From positions 1 through 33,755 of the forward strand of contig NZ_JNIW01000038.1 of NCBI RefSeq assembly GCF_000701425.1: a DNA stretch of 33,755 nt. The letters are read 5' to 3'. This DNA comes from Deinococcus frigens DSM 12807. Lineage in GTDB: Bacteria > Deinococcota > Deinococci > Deinococcales > Deinococcaceae. The notes under the pieces are model-generated. The model saw only the letters and a list, made by a program, of their open reading frames with translations. It made no database searches and was not told the origin of the DNA. A program made the translations under genes and the position numbers. Of this stretch, positions 8,641-16,296 are shown one piece after another. The first letter of the stretch is position 1, and each line of letters starts with the position of its first letter.

Positions 8641-9093
8641 ATGACCACCCAGACCCTGAACATCAAAAGTTACATGCTGGGGCCAGACGCCCCGAATGAA
8701 TTGAGTACCGAGGACAGCGGGCGCGTGGCCCAATTTTTACACACGCATCTGGAGGAGTACGGCGACGCTCTGGAGGACATACAGGCTTGCCTGGTGTACG
8801 CCCGGGAGCGTGGCGGCAGCGTCACTTATGCCGAGGAAAACGGCGAAATCCTGGGCGCAGTGATCACCAACCGCACGGGCATGGGCGGCTTTATCCCCGA
8901 AAATATTTTGGTGTACATCGCCGTCCACGGCCAGACGCGCGGGCGTGGGCTGGGCCAGCAATTGATGGAGACCGTGCTGGCGAACGTGGAGGGCAGCGTG
9001 GCCCTGCACGTGGAGGCCCACAATCCGGCCAGAAAGCTGTATGAGCGGCTGGGCTTTACCAACAAATACCTAGAAATGCGGCTAACCCGCTGA
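8641..9093 (+). CDS. GNAT family N-acetyltransferase
   Basis: The start at ATG 8641 follows GAGGAGGG (8627-8634). The 150-residue product has the GNAT core. VYIAVHGQTRGRGLGQQLME at about residues 91-110 is motif A, whose RxxGxG/A-type loop binds the pyrophosphate of acetyl-CoA. HVEAHNPARKLYERLGF near the C-terminus is motif B. The stop (TGA 9091-9093) lies 12 bases before the racemase start, and the ribosome binding site of the racemase begins within it, so the two are coupled. The substrate is unknown; pairing with a D-amino-acid-forming enzyme suggests it may acetylate an amino acid. Confidence 0.88.
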   Translation: MTTQTLNIKSYMLGPDAPNELSTEDSGRVAQFLHTHLEEYGDALEDIQACLVYARERGGSVTYAEENGEILGAVITNRTGMGGFIPENILVYIAVHGQTRGRGLGQQLMETVLANVEGSVALHVEAHNPARKLYERLGFTNKYLEMRLTR

Positions 9094-9100
9094 GGAGGTG
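9092..9100 (+). promoter_or_regulatory. Strong ribosome binding site of racemase gene
   Basis: GAGGAGGTG overlaps the stop codon of the acetyltransferase and lies 5 bases before GTG 9106. It is close to a perfect anti-16S match and explains efficient use of a GTG start. Confidence 0.75.
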
Positions 9101-9105
9101 ACCCC

Positions 9106-10218
9106 GTGGCATACCTGACGCTGAACCGCCCCAAATTGCAGGCCAATTTCGACTTTCTGGAAACACTGTTTACCTCACACGGCATCGACTGGGGCATTAC
9201 CACCAAGCTGCTGTGTGGCAACAAGCTCTTTTTGAACGAGATCATTCGCCTGGGCCGCCTGGAACTGCTGGACTCGCGCATCAGCAATCTGCGGGCCATC
9301 AAGGAGCTGTCGCCGGGGGCGCAGACGGTGTATATCAAGCCGCCCGCCTCCGCCCTGATCGAAGAACTGGTGACCTGGGCGGATGTGAGCTTCAACACCG
9401 AGCTGGCCACCATCCGCGCCATTTCCGACGAGGCCGTGCGCCAGGGCCACGAACACCTGATCATCATCATGATCGAGATGGGTGACTTGCGTGAGGGCGT
9501 GTTGCGGGGGGACATCGAGGCGTTTTACGCCCAGGTCTTCCAGCTCCCGAACATCAGGATCATCGGCATCGGCACCAACCTGAATTGCCTGAACGGCGTG
9601 ATGCCCAGCGAGGACAAGCTGATCCAGTTGGGCCTCTACAAGAAGATCATCGAGCTGAAGAACAACGTGGACATCCAGTGGGTCAGCGCCGGGACTACCG
9701 TGACCATCCCGCTGCTGATGGCGGGCGGCCTGCCGGGGGCCATCAACCACTTCCGTATCGGCGAGGCGCTGTTTTTTGGGCAAGACTTGGTGGCCGAAGA
9801 TACCTTCGCCGGAATGCACGACGACGTGCTGGAGCTGCACGCCCAGGTCATCGAGCTGGCCGAGAAGCCCACCGCGCCGTCCGGGACGCTGGGCAAGAAT
9901 CCGTTTGGCGTCACTGCCGACTCGGAGAACATCGGCAGCACCAGCCACCGCGCCATCCTGGACGTGGGCTACCTGGACATCTCGCCGCAGTATCTGGAGC
10001 CGGTGGACCCGCGCCTAGAAGTGATCGGCGGCAGCAGCGACATGCTCGTGCTGAACGTGGGCGACAACGAGGCCGGGTTGAAGGTGGGCAGTTACGTCAA
10101 ATTCCGCCTGAAGTACATGGGCGCGCTGCACCTGATGAACTCGCCGTATATCGATAAGTTTGTGCTGGACGAGTCGGGGGAGCAGATTGGAGAGCTGGCG
10201 GAAGCGGTGGCGGGGTAG
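9106..10218 (+). CDS. PLP-dependent alanine/ornithine racemase family protein
   Basis: This 370-residue fold-type III PLP protein resembles ornithine racemase (Orr) and related YhfX-type enzymes more than classical alanine racemase. Lys34, in ITTKLLCGN, is the expected Schiff-base lysine. SFNTELATIRAIS, EMGDLREGV, GIGTNLNCLNG and FRIGEALFFG follow in the family order along the barrel. The likely reaction is interconversion of the L and D forms of an amino acid, possibly ornithine or lysine. Deinococcus peptidoglycan contains ornithine, so a role in wall or D-amino-acid metabolism is plausible, but the substrate cannot be read from sequence. It is coupled to the acetyltransferase upstream. Confidence 0.85.
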   Translation: MAYLTLNRPKLQANFDFLETLFTSHGIDWGITTKLLCGNKLFLNEIIRLGRLELLDSRISNLRAIKELSPGAQTVYIKPPASALIEELVTWADVSFNTELATIRAISDEAVRQGHEHLIIIMIEMGDLREGVLRGDIEAFYAQVFQLPNIRIIGIGTNLNCLNGVMPSEDKLIQLGLYKKIIELKNNVDIQWVSAGTTVTIPLLMAGGLPGAINHFRIGEALFFGQDLVAEDTFAGMHDDVLELHAQVIELAEKPTAPSGTLGKNPFGVTADSENIGSTSHRAILDVGYLDISPQYLEPVDPRLEVIGGSSDMLVLNVGDNEAGLKVGSYVKFRLKYMGALHLMNSPYIDKFVLDESGEQIGELAEAVAG

Positions 10219-10221
10219 GAG

Positions 10222-10238
10222 GGCAGGCTGCGCCTGCC
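10222..10238. repeat. Short hairpin after racemase gene
   Basis: GGCAGG and CCTGCC pair around CTGCG, four bases after the racemase stop. No T-run follows, so it is not a standard intrinsic terminator, though it could stabilise the 3' end. Confidence 0.55.
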
Positions 10239-10239
10239 A

Positions 10240-10277
10240 CCCCTCACCCCAGCCCTCTCCCGCGAGGGGAGAGGGAG
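10240..10277. repeat. REP-like palindrome 1
   Basis: CCCTCTCCC (10253-10261) and GGGAGAGGG (10267-10275) form a perfect 9-base stem with a GCGAG loop, preceded by CCCTCACCCCAGC. The motif resembles extragenic palindromes dispersed in many GC-rich genomes. Only one copy is in the window. Confidence 0.65.
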
Positions 10278-10326
10278 CTAAAAGCACTCGTCTGTGACAA
10301 CGTAAACGCGAATTAAGCCGCCTCTT

Positions 10327-10392
10327 GCCTCCCTTCTAAGGGGAGGTGCCCCGAAGGGGTGGAGGGGTTAAACCGTGGGAGCCACCCCTCCC
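10327..10392. repeat. REP-like palindrome 2, compound
   Basis: Three dyads follow one another: CCTCCC with GGGAGG (10328-10333 and 10341-10346), CCCCGAAGGGG (10349-10359), and GGAGGGGT with ACCCCTCC (10361-10368 and 10384-10391). The whole resembles a second type of dispersed extragenic palindrome. It lies upstream of the helicase promoter. Confidence 0.65.
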
Positions 10393-10472
10393 CGCTGAGC
10401 AACAAAACCTCTGAACGCCTTACCCCTTTAAAGTCAATCCCAATCTGCCCTTTCCCCACTCCATCAACCCCG

Positions 10473-10478
10473 TATTCT
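10473..10478 (+). promoter_or_regulatory. Candidate -10 box of helicase gene
   Basis: TATTCT lies 8 bases before GTG 10487, with a weak TTTCCC 16 bases further upstream as a possible -35 element. Confidence 0.55.
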
Positions 10479-10486
10479 GTCCGGCG

Positions 10487-12676
10487 GTGTCTGCACTTGC
10501 CTCAAACCGCCCGTCTATCTCTGACGCACACCCCGACTTCCAACCCGAAACCGCGCACCTGACCGGCACGGTGGACGCCATGCTGCGCCAGATCGACTTC
10601 TGGGAAGACCGGGACCGCCAGATGGGGGCGGACCTGGAAACCAGCATTATCCTGGCCGACGAGGCGGGCGAACACGCCGCGATGCTCTCGCCGCACGTGC
10701 ATCACCCATACTTTGGCAGCCTGAAGGTGCGCGTGGGTGGGCGCGAGCAGACGCTGTATATCGGTAAGCACGGCTTCCGCGACGTGAAGGGGCCGCACAG
10801 CGTCGTGGGCTGGGACAGCGAGGTGGGCAGCCTCTTTTACTCCGACGCGCTGGGCTGGACGCCGCGCCGGGGCGGCGAGGGCGTGATCAAGCGGCGGCGA
10901 CAACTGGACATCGCGGCCAAGACCCTGCACCGCGTCACCGATCTGTACGACGACGAGGCCGGGGGCGACACCGGGGGCCGCGAGGAAGTGCTGCTGCGAA
11001 GGTTAGAGGAAGGCAGCACCGCCGGAATGCGCGACGTGGTAGAGACCCTCCAGCCCGAGCAGAACACCGCCATGCGTTATCCCGCCGGAACCCCGGTGAT
11101 CATTCAGGGCGCGGCGGGTTCGGGCAAGACCACCATCGGCTTTCACCGGCTGGCCTGGATGACCAACGCCGAACGCGGGCCGCACGTGGCGCGCGCGGAG
11201 GCGTGCATGGTGCTGATGCCCAACCGCGTCCTCGCCACCTACGCTGCGCGAATCCTGCCCGAACTGGGCATCGGGGCGGTGAACGTGACCACCCCGGAAA
11301 GCTGGGCGATAGGACTGCTGGGCCTGGAAAAATTAGAGGTGACAGACCGCACCCTGACCCTGCTGCTGACCGATCACGACAACACCCGCCGCGCGCTGGC
11401 CTGGAGGCGGGCCAAGCTGCTGGGAGACGCCCGCATGCTGGACGTGATCCGCACCCACCTCTGGAACCGTTTTAACGCCGCACTGCGCGGTCAATCGCTG
11501 CGAGAAGAGGTGGCCCTGAACAGGCGCGAGCCACAAGTCTTCGCCCTGAGCGACACCGAGTTGTACGCCATCCTGCGCGACGTGTTCGCCGCCGATCCCC
11601 TGAGCGGCTACCGCGCGGGCTTTCGCCGGGCCGTGGAGGAGCTGGCCCTGTCCCGCCTGAATGTTCCCGAGGACGAGGAGACGAGTGTGCTGCGCCAGCT
11701 CTCCGCGCCCATTACCGCGCTGCTGGGGCGCGTCTTTGCCAGCACCACGCCCGTCACCGAGGCCCGCCGTCTGCTGGGCAGCCCCGAGGCGCTGGCCGCC
11801 AGTGGCCTCCTGACCGAACGCGAAATCGCCCTGCTGGCCACCGATCCCCTGAGCGGCATTCCTACCCCGCGCCGCGCCCACGCCGACGCCATCGAGCTGC
11901 CCCTGATGCTGGCGGTGCAGGCGTTCACGGGCGGCATCGGGCGCTTGGACGGGCGCACCCTGGAACCCTTTGACCATGTGGTACTGGACGAGGCGCAGGA
12001 CTACTCGCCGCTGCTGTACGCGCTGCTGGGCCGCGCCACCCGCCCAGGCCACCTGACCGCGCTGGGCGACCTCAACCAGGGCATGCACGGCTACAAGGGA
12101 CCCAGTAACTGGGAGGCAGTGCAGGCCGTCCTGCCCGGCGCGGCGGTGCTGACGCTGGGCCGCACCTACCGCAGCACCCGCCAGATCACCGAACTGGGCG
12201 CGCGTATCGCCGCCACCTACAACCGCGCCGCGCAGGTGCAGGGTGTGGACCGCGACGGGGCCGAGGTCCAGCGCTACACTGCGCCAGCCGATGCGCCAAA
12301 CGGCGAATTGCCGCTGATCGCGCAGGCGGTCAAGGACGCGCAGGCCGCCGGACACACCAACATCGCCATCGTGACCCGCCGCAGCGTGGAGGCGGATCGA
12401 CTGGCCGAGGCGCTGCGCGACTTTGATACCGACGCCCAGCCGATCACCACGCAAGACCACCGTTTCAGGGGCGGGCTGGTGGTGCTGCCGGTCAGCCTGG
12501 CCAAGGGGCTGGAATTCAGCGCGGCCATCGTCAGCAGCGCCAACGCCGGGACCTACGACGAGAGCACCGAATACGAGCGCCGATTGCTGTACGTCAGCGC
12601 CAGTCGCGCCCTGCACTGGCTGGCGCTGGTCAGCGCGGGCGAGTTGCACCCGCTGGTGGCGGAGGGACAGGCATAA
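10487..12676 (+). CDS. HelD-like UvrD-family helicase
   Basis: This is a 729-residue superfamily 1 ATPase. Walker A, GAAGSGKTT, is at about 208-216. Walker B, DEAQD, is at 501-505. GDLNQGMHGYKG (motif III region), TYRSTRQI (motif IV), LAKGLEFSAAIV (motif V) and LLYVSASRAL (motif VI) follow in order. About 200 residues precede Walker A, including a helical start and the stretch TLYIGKHGF, an arrangement like HelD/HelIV proteins rather than UvrD. Known HelD proteins either unwind DNA or release RNA polymerase from stalled complexes; which applies here cannot be decided. The nearby GTG start, 8 bases after a TATTCT box, suggests a leaderless message. The terminator beyond its 3' end points the other way. 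Confidence 0.9.
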   Translation: MSALASNRPSISDAHPDFQPETAHLTGTVDAMLRQIDFWEDRDRQMGADLETSIILADEAGEHAAMLSPHVHHPYFGSLKVRVGGREQTLYIGKHGFRDVKGPHSVVGWDSEVGSLFYSDALGWTPRRGGEGVIKRRRQLDIAAKTLHRVTDLYDDEAGGDTGGREEVLLRRLEEGSTAGMRDVVETLQPEQNTAMRYPAGTPVIIQGAAGSGKTTIGFHRLAWMTNAERGPHVARAEACMVLMPNRVLATYAARILPELGIGAVNVTTPESWAIGLLGLEKLEVTDRTLTLLLTDHDNTRRALAWRRAKLLGDARMLDVIRTHLWNRFNAALRGQSLREEVALNRREPQVFALSDTELYAILRDVFAADPLSGYRAGFRRAVEELALSRLNVPEDEETSVLRQLSAPITALLGRVFASTTPVTEARRLLGSPEALAASGLLTEREIALLATDPLSGIPTPRRAHADAIELPLMLAVQAFTGGIGRLDGRTLEPFDHVVLDEAQDYSPLLYALLGRATRPGHLTALGDLNQGMHGYKGPSNWEAVQAVLPGAAVLTLGRTYRSTRQITELGARIAATYNRAAQVQGVDRDGAEVQRYTAPADAPNGELPLIAQAVKDAQAAGHTNIAIVTRRSVEADRLAEALRDFDTDAQPITTQDHRFRGGLVVLPVSLAKGLEFSAAIVSSANAGTYDESTEYERRLLYVSASRALHWLALVSAGELHPLVAEGQA

Positions 12677-12702
12677 AAAAACCGCCCCGGTGTGGGGGCG
12701 GC
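12675..12702 (-). terminator. Intrinsic terminator of minus-strand lipoprotein gene
   Basis: On the minus strand CCGCCCC (complement of 12695-12701) and GGGGCGG (complement of 12682-12688) form a stem that is followed by seven T residues (12681-12675). It lies 17 bases beyond the lipoprotein stop. It also reaches the last codons of the helicase gene, so transcripts converge on it. Confidence 0.85.
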
Positions 12703-12718
12703 TCTAGGATGGATGTCT

Positions 12719-13276
12719 TTAGATGCCGCAGTCAGCCACAGGAATAGCCTGCACGCTGGAAACCACGTCGCTTGTTGTGCCGTCTCCACTCTTGGCCTGC
12801 ACGCTCACAAAGGTGGCACCCTTGACCGTGAAGGTGTTGACTGGGGTAACCACGATGGCCTGTGCGCCCAGCTTGCCTGCACTGATGCTCAGTGGAGCGG
12901 TCCCTGGGGTAACCACGAACTCAAAAACAGACGGGTCGTTGGAATAAACGTCTCCCAATGGCTGCGAATACACGAATCTGGTGGTTCCAGTATCCCGCCC
13001 TTCCAGCCGTGCACCGAACTCGTTGATGGTGCCGTTGTAATCCACGTCAACACTCAACCGGGTGTTCAGGTTGTCACAGATGATGGACGACCCCTTGGCG
13101 TAGACCGCCCCGGTTTTGGTGTCGGTGTAGGCCGCAGGCAAGGTGTACTGACTCTGATAACTTTTAAGCTGCAAATTGCTTACCGGCACGATGCCCGGAT
13201 CAACAATCACATCCACACCGCCGCAGCTTGCCAGCACGCCTGTCAGTCCCACCGCCGCAATCAATAGTCTTTTCAT
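12719..13276 (-). CDS. Lipoprotein of unknown function (paralogue A)
   Basis: This 185-residue protein has a short lipoprotein signal, MKRLLIAAVGLTGVLASC, with Cys18 as the lipid site. The mature chain is Thr/Val/Ser-rich and beta-like. It has a central cysteine in SIICDNLNTRLSV and one near the end (VADCGI), which could form a disulfide. The same layout, including an xxCDN motif followed by a VxVxxxxxGTI strand, occurs in the neighbour at 13393, so the two are diverged tandem paralogues. A CACAGT box lies 7 bases upstream of the ATG, and a terminator follows. The function is unknown; it is probably anchored at the outer face of the cytoplasmic membrane. Confidence 0.85.
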   Translation of the reverse strand: MKRLLIAAVGLTGVLASCGGVDVIVDPGIVPVSNLQLKSYQSQYTLPAAYTDTKTGAVYAKGSSIICDNLNTRLSVDVDYNGTINEFGARLEGRDTGTTRFVYSQPLGDVYSNDPSVFEFVVTPGTAPLSISAGKLGAQAIVVTPVNTFTVKGATFVSVQAKSGDGTTSDVVSSVQAIPVADCGI

Positions 13277-13346
13277 GCTGCCTACTGTGACCCGTGAATC
13301 TGACCCCCGCGTGACGCTGCCTTCAGGGAATCTGAGGACGGCTCAT

Positions 13347-13376
13347 AAAAAACGCCGAGGCGAGAGGCCCCGGCGT
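13347..13376 (-). terminator. Intrinsic terminator of second lipoprotein gene
   Basis: On the minus strand a stem built from CGCCGGGGCC and the partly complementary GCCTCGGCG is followed by six T residues (13352-13347). It lies 17 bases beyond the stop at 13393, so the two lipoprotein genes are separate transcription units. Confidence 0.8.
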
Positions 13377-13392
13377 GGGGAGACGGTATGGC

Positions 13393-13971
13393 TTAGATGT
13401 TTTCGTTGGTGGTCTGGGTGACGGCGCAATTGCTGTAGACCTCAACAGTCCGCAGGCTATTGTCCACGGTAAAGCTGGAGGTTCCAGTATTGACGATGAG
13501 CTGCGGGTAGAATCCACCGACATTGCCCGTCGCGCTTACCACCTTCACAGTGACGGCAACGGGATTCACGACAATGCTCTGCGGCAGGAAGGCACCGTTG
13601 GCCGAGTTTGCGTCAAACGTGACCCTGTATTTGCCGTTTCCAATGCTCGCCAACTGCGGACCCGTGGCCGTCGTGCTGTAATTGCTGTCGTATTGATTGC
13701 CCGTCCGTCCCTTCAGGCCGATGGTGATGTCCTGGATGGTGCCTCGCAGAGTGAAATTCACGGCCACTTGTGTGGAACGATTCCGTCCCGTCGTATTGCC
13801 AGTTACATTATCGCAGGCGATGAATGCACCGCTCGTCGATCCCAGGCGGTACTCGGTGCGAATGCCGTCAATGCTGCCGTTGGCGCTGCCGTCCGGCGCA
13901 CCTCCACTTCCGCAGCTCGCCAGAATTCCAGTCAAAGCCGCTGCTGCCGCTGCCATCATCATTTTCTTCAT
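13393..13971 (-). CDS. Lipoprotein of unknown function (paralogue B)
   Basis: The ATG at 13971 gives a 192-residue protein with a lipoprotein signal rich in Met and Ala ending ILASC (Cys20). A slightly longer form from GTG 13980 is possible, but a GACAGT box lies exactly 7 bases before 13971. The mature chain has a Gly/Ser-rich opening, the IACDN motif near residue 50, beta-rich Thr/Val/Asn stretches and a cysteine near the end (YSNCAV), matching paralogue A in layout. The loop after IACDN is longer here. The function is unknown. Confidence 0.85.
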   Translation of the reverse strand: MKKMMMAAAAAALTGILASCGSGGAPDGSANGSIDGIRTEYRLGSTSGAFIACDNVTGNTTGRNRSTQVAVNFTLRGTIQDITIGLKGRTGNQYDSNYSTTATGPQLASIGNGKYRVTFDANSANGAFLPQSIVVNPVAVTVKVVSATGNVGGFYPQLIVNTGTSSFTVDNSLRTVEVYSNCAVTQTTNENI

Positions 13972-13978
13972 ACGCACC

Positions 13979-13984
13979 ACTGTC
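13979..13984 (-). promoter_or_regulatory. Candidate -10 box of lipoprotein B gene
   Basis: On the minus strand this reads GACAGT, 7 bases before the ATG at 13971. The first base departs from TANNNT, so support is weaker than elsewhere. Confidence 0.4.
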
Positions 13985-14126
13985 GCTCATCTCGCAGCGA
14001 ATTGGGTGACCGTTACATTTACGGAACATGAGCGCCGATGCGCGCCAGCACGGGCTGGAGTGGCTTTTTTCTCAAACATCTTCGCATGCGCTGCTCATGG
14101 TTGCCGGGTCCCTGATGGCGGCCCGT

Positions 14127-14132
14127 TAAACT
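14127..14132 (+). promoter_or_regulatory. Candidate -10 box of pgm
   Basis: TAAACT lies 7 bases before the ATG at 14140. A TTGCCG at 14101-14106 could serve as a -35 element, with a rather long 20-base spacer. Confidence 0.55.
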
Positions 14133-14139
14133 GCCCGGT

Positions 14140-15774
14140 ATGACCCTCAGCGAACTGGCCGGAAAACCCGCCCCTCAGCGCCTGCTGACCAACATCCCGC
14201 GTCTGGTGGCGCACTATTACGAGACGCGCCCGGACGTGAGTGATCCCCTTCAACGCGTGGCCTTCGGCACCAGCGGCCACCGGGGCACCAGCCTGAACGG
14301 CAGCTTCAACGAGGCGCATATCCTGGCCGTGGCGCAGGCGGTGGCCGAACACCGCGCCGCAGCGGGCATCAGCGGGCCGCTGTTCATGGGCCTGGATTCC
14401 CACGCCCTGTCCGAACCCGCCTGGATGAGCGCACTGGAGGTGCTGACCGCCAACGGCGTGCGCGTGTGCGTGCAGCCCGGCGTGATGACGCCCACGCCGC
14501 TGATCAGCCACGCCATTCTGGAACACAACCGCGCAGGACGGGGCGGCACGGCGGACGGCATCGTGATCACGCCCAGCCACAATCCCCCGCAGGACGGCGG
14601 GTTCAAGTACAACCCCCCCAGCGGTGGCCCCGCCGACACCGACGTGACCGGGGCGGTGCAGGCCCGCGCCAACGCCATCCTGGAAAGGGAATTGCGCGAC
14701 GTGAAACGCCTGTCCCTGGAAGACGCGATGGGCAAGCTCGAAGAGTTCGACTTCATCAGCCCCTACGTGCGCCAGCTTCCCGAAGTCATCGATCTGGACG
14801 CCATCAAGGGAAGTGGCGTGCATGTCGGCATCGATCCGCTGGGCGGGGCCAGCCTGCCCGTCTGGGAGGCGATTGTCGCCGAGTACGGCCTGAACTTCGA
14901 GATCGTCAACAAGACCGTCGATCCCCGCTTCGCCTTTATGAGCGTGGACCGGGACGGCAAGATTCGCATGGACTGTTCCAGCCCCTACGCGATGGCGGGG
15001 CTGCTGCGCCTCAAGGGCGATTTCGACGTGGCCGTGGGCAATGACCCGGACGCGGACCGCCACGGCATCGTCACCGCCGACGGGCTGATGAATCCCAACC
15101 ATTACCTGGCCGTGATGATCCACTACCTGTTCAGCAACCGCCCCGGCTGGCGCGACACGGCGGGCGTGGGCAAGACGCTGGTCAGCAGCGCATTGATTGA
15201 CCGGGTGGCCCATGGGCTGGGCCGCAATCTGGTAGAGGTTCCGGTGGGCTTTAAATACTTCGTGGACGGCCTGCTGACCGGCGATCTGGGCTTTGGAGGT
15301 GAGGAATCCGCCGGGGCCAGCTTTTTGCGCCTGAACGGCGGCGCGTGGAGCACCGACAAGGACGGCCTGATTCCCGGTCTGCTGGCCGCCGAGATGACTG
15401 CAAAAACCGGCAAGACACCCAGCCAGCACTTCGCGGACCTGACCGAGAAGTACGGCGCAACCGCCTATGACCGCCAGGACGCGCCCGCCACGCCCGAGCA
15501 GAAGAAAATCCTGAGCAACCTCTCGCCCGAAGACGTGAAGGCGCAGACGCTGGCGGGCGATCCGATCACCGCCCGATTGACCCGCGCCCCCGGCAACGAC
15601 GCGCCCATCGGCGGCCTGAAGGTCACCACCGCCGAGGCATGGTTCGCCGCCCGTCCCAGCGGCACCGAGGACGTGTACAAGATCTACGCCGAGAGCTTCA
15701 AGGGCGAGGGCCATCTGAAGCAGGTGATGGAGGAGGCCCGCGAGGTCGTCTCCGAGGCGCTGGGGGGCAAGTAA
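14140..15774 (+). CDS. pgm: Phosphoglucomutase (alpha-D-glucose phosphate-specific)
   Basis: This enzyme interconverts glucose 1-phosphate and glucose 6-phosphate, feeding glycogen, trehalose and cell-surface sugar synthesis. Four family loops are present in order: [10 protein letters not shown] at about 43, the active-site phosphoserine loop [11 protein letters not shown] with Ser146, the metal-binding loop DPDADRHG with D302, D304 and D306, and the substrate loops FGGEESAG (near 387) and RPSGTED (near 505) that grip sugar and phosphate. The length of 544 residues is normal for the bacterial Pgm family. The stop overlaps the start of the next gene (TAATG). Confidence 0.95.
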   Translation: MTLSELAGKPAPQRLLTNIPRLVAHYYETRPDVSDPLQRVAFGTSGHRGTSLNGSFNEAHILAVAQAVAEHRAAAGISGPLFMGLDSHALSEPAWMSALEVLTANGVRVCVQPGVMTPTPLISHAILEHNRAGRGGTADGIVITPSHNPPQDGGFKYNPPSGGPADTDVTGAVQARANAILERELRDVKRLSLEDAMGKLEEFDFISPYVRQLPEVIDLDAIKGSGVHVGIDPLGGASLPVWEAIVAEYGLNFEIVNKTVDPRFAFMSVDRDGKIRMDCSSPYAMAGLLRLKGDFDVAVGNDPDADRHGIVTADGLMNPNHYLAVMIHYLFSNRPGWRDTAGVGKTLVSSALIDRVAHGLGRNLVEVPVGFKYFVDGLLTGDLGFGGEESAGASFLRLNGGAWSTDKDGLIPGLLAAEMTAKTGKTPSQHFADLTEKYGATAYDRQDAPATPEQKKILSNLSPEDVKAQTLAGDPITARLTRAPGNDAPIGGLKVTTAEAWFAARPSGTEDVYKIYAESFKGEGHLKQVMEEAREVVSEALGGK

Positions 15775-16265
15775 TGGTGGAGGAGACCGCGCCGGGAAAG
15801 ACCCCGCCCCACACCGTCATCACCCGCGAGGAGTTGCGCGGCGTGGAGTTCGACTGGTTTGCCGCCGACGCGCGTGGCCACGTCGCGCAGTTCATGGCGT
15901 CGGGCGACGACACGGTTCCCGAAGCGGCCCTGGCTTCCGAGGAGCTGCTCGAAGCCCTGCACGTCTGGATCGACACCCGCCCCGAAACCGAAGCCCCCAA
16001 CGCCCCGGCGGGCGGCTTCGACGAACACCTGACGCCGCCGCAGCGCCGGGGCGCATTTGTGTATGACCGGGTGCCGGATGGGTCTGGGGTCTACCGTCTG
16101 GTGGCCGCGCCGCGCATGCCGTTCACGGTGGCGGAGCTGCCCGCCCACTTGCGGGCCTATCTGGAAGGTCTGGTGCTGGACGTGACCTTTGGGGCGGCGC
16201 GCCTGGAGATCGGGGCGGACGGCGCGGCGCAGGTCAGTGCAGACGGGGCACCATCCTCCATCTGA
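15774..16265 (+). CDS. Conserved small protein of unknown function
   Basis: This 163-residue soluble protein starts [15 protein letters not shown] at the ATG that overlaps the pgm stop, so translation is probably coupled. It is acidic and contains no cysteine or membrane segment. FDWFAADARGHVAQFMASGD near residue 25 and the aromatic strand GAFVYDRVPDGSGVYRLVAA stand out and suggest a compact alpha/beta domain. I do not recognise a family with certainty. Open frame upstream of 15774 lies inside pgm and is not coding. Confidence 0.75.
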   Translation: MVEETAPGKTPPHTVITREELRGVEFDWFAADARGHVAQFMASGDDTVPEAALASEELLEALHVWIDTRPETEAPNAPAGGFDEHLTPPQRRGAFVYDRVPDGSGVYRLVAAPRMPFTVAELPAHLRAYLEGLVLDVTFGAARLEIGADGAAQVSADGAPSSI

Positions 16266-16283
16266 ATTCTCCGGGCCACGCGC

Positions 16284-16289
16284 TACAGT
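16284..16289 (+). promoter_or_regulatory. Candidate -10 box of murJ
   Basis: TACAGT lies 7 bases before GTG 16297, with no ribosome binding site in the gap. Confidence 0.55.
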
Positions 16290-16296
16290 TGGCCGC

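Noticed and set aside
12692..13267. 191-codon plus-strand frame over the lipoprotein gene
   Set aside because: The minus-strand reading has a lipoprotein signal, a -10 box and a terminator; the plus frame has none.
14045..14070. CCAGC/GCTGG hairpin followed by T-run, upstream of pgm on the plus strand
   Set aside because: The T-run is several bases away from a weak 5-base stem, and there is no plus-strand gene upstream for it to terminate.
14095..15714. 539-codon frame on the minus strand opposite pgm
   Set aside because: Antisense shadow of a well-supported enzyme gene.
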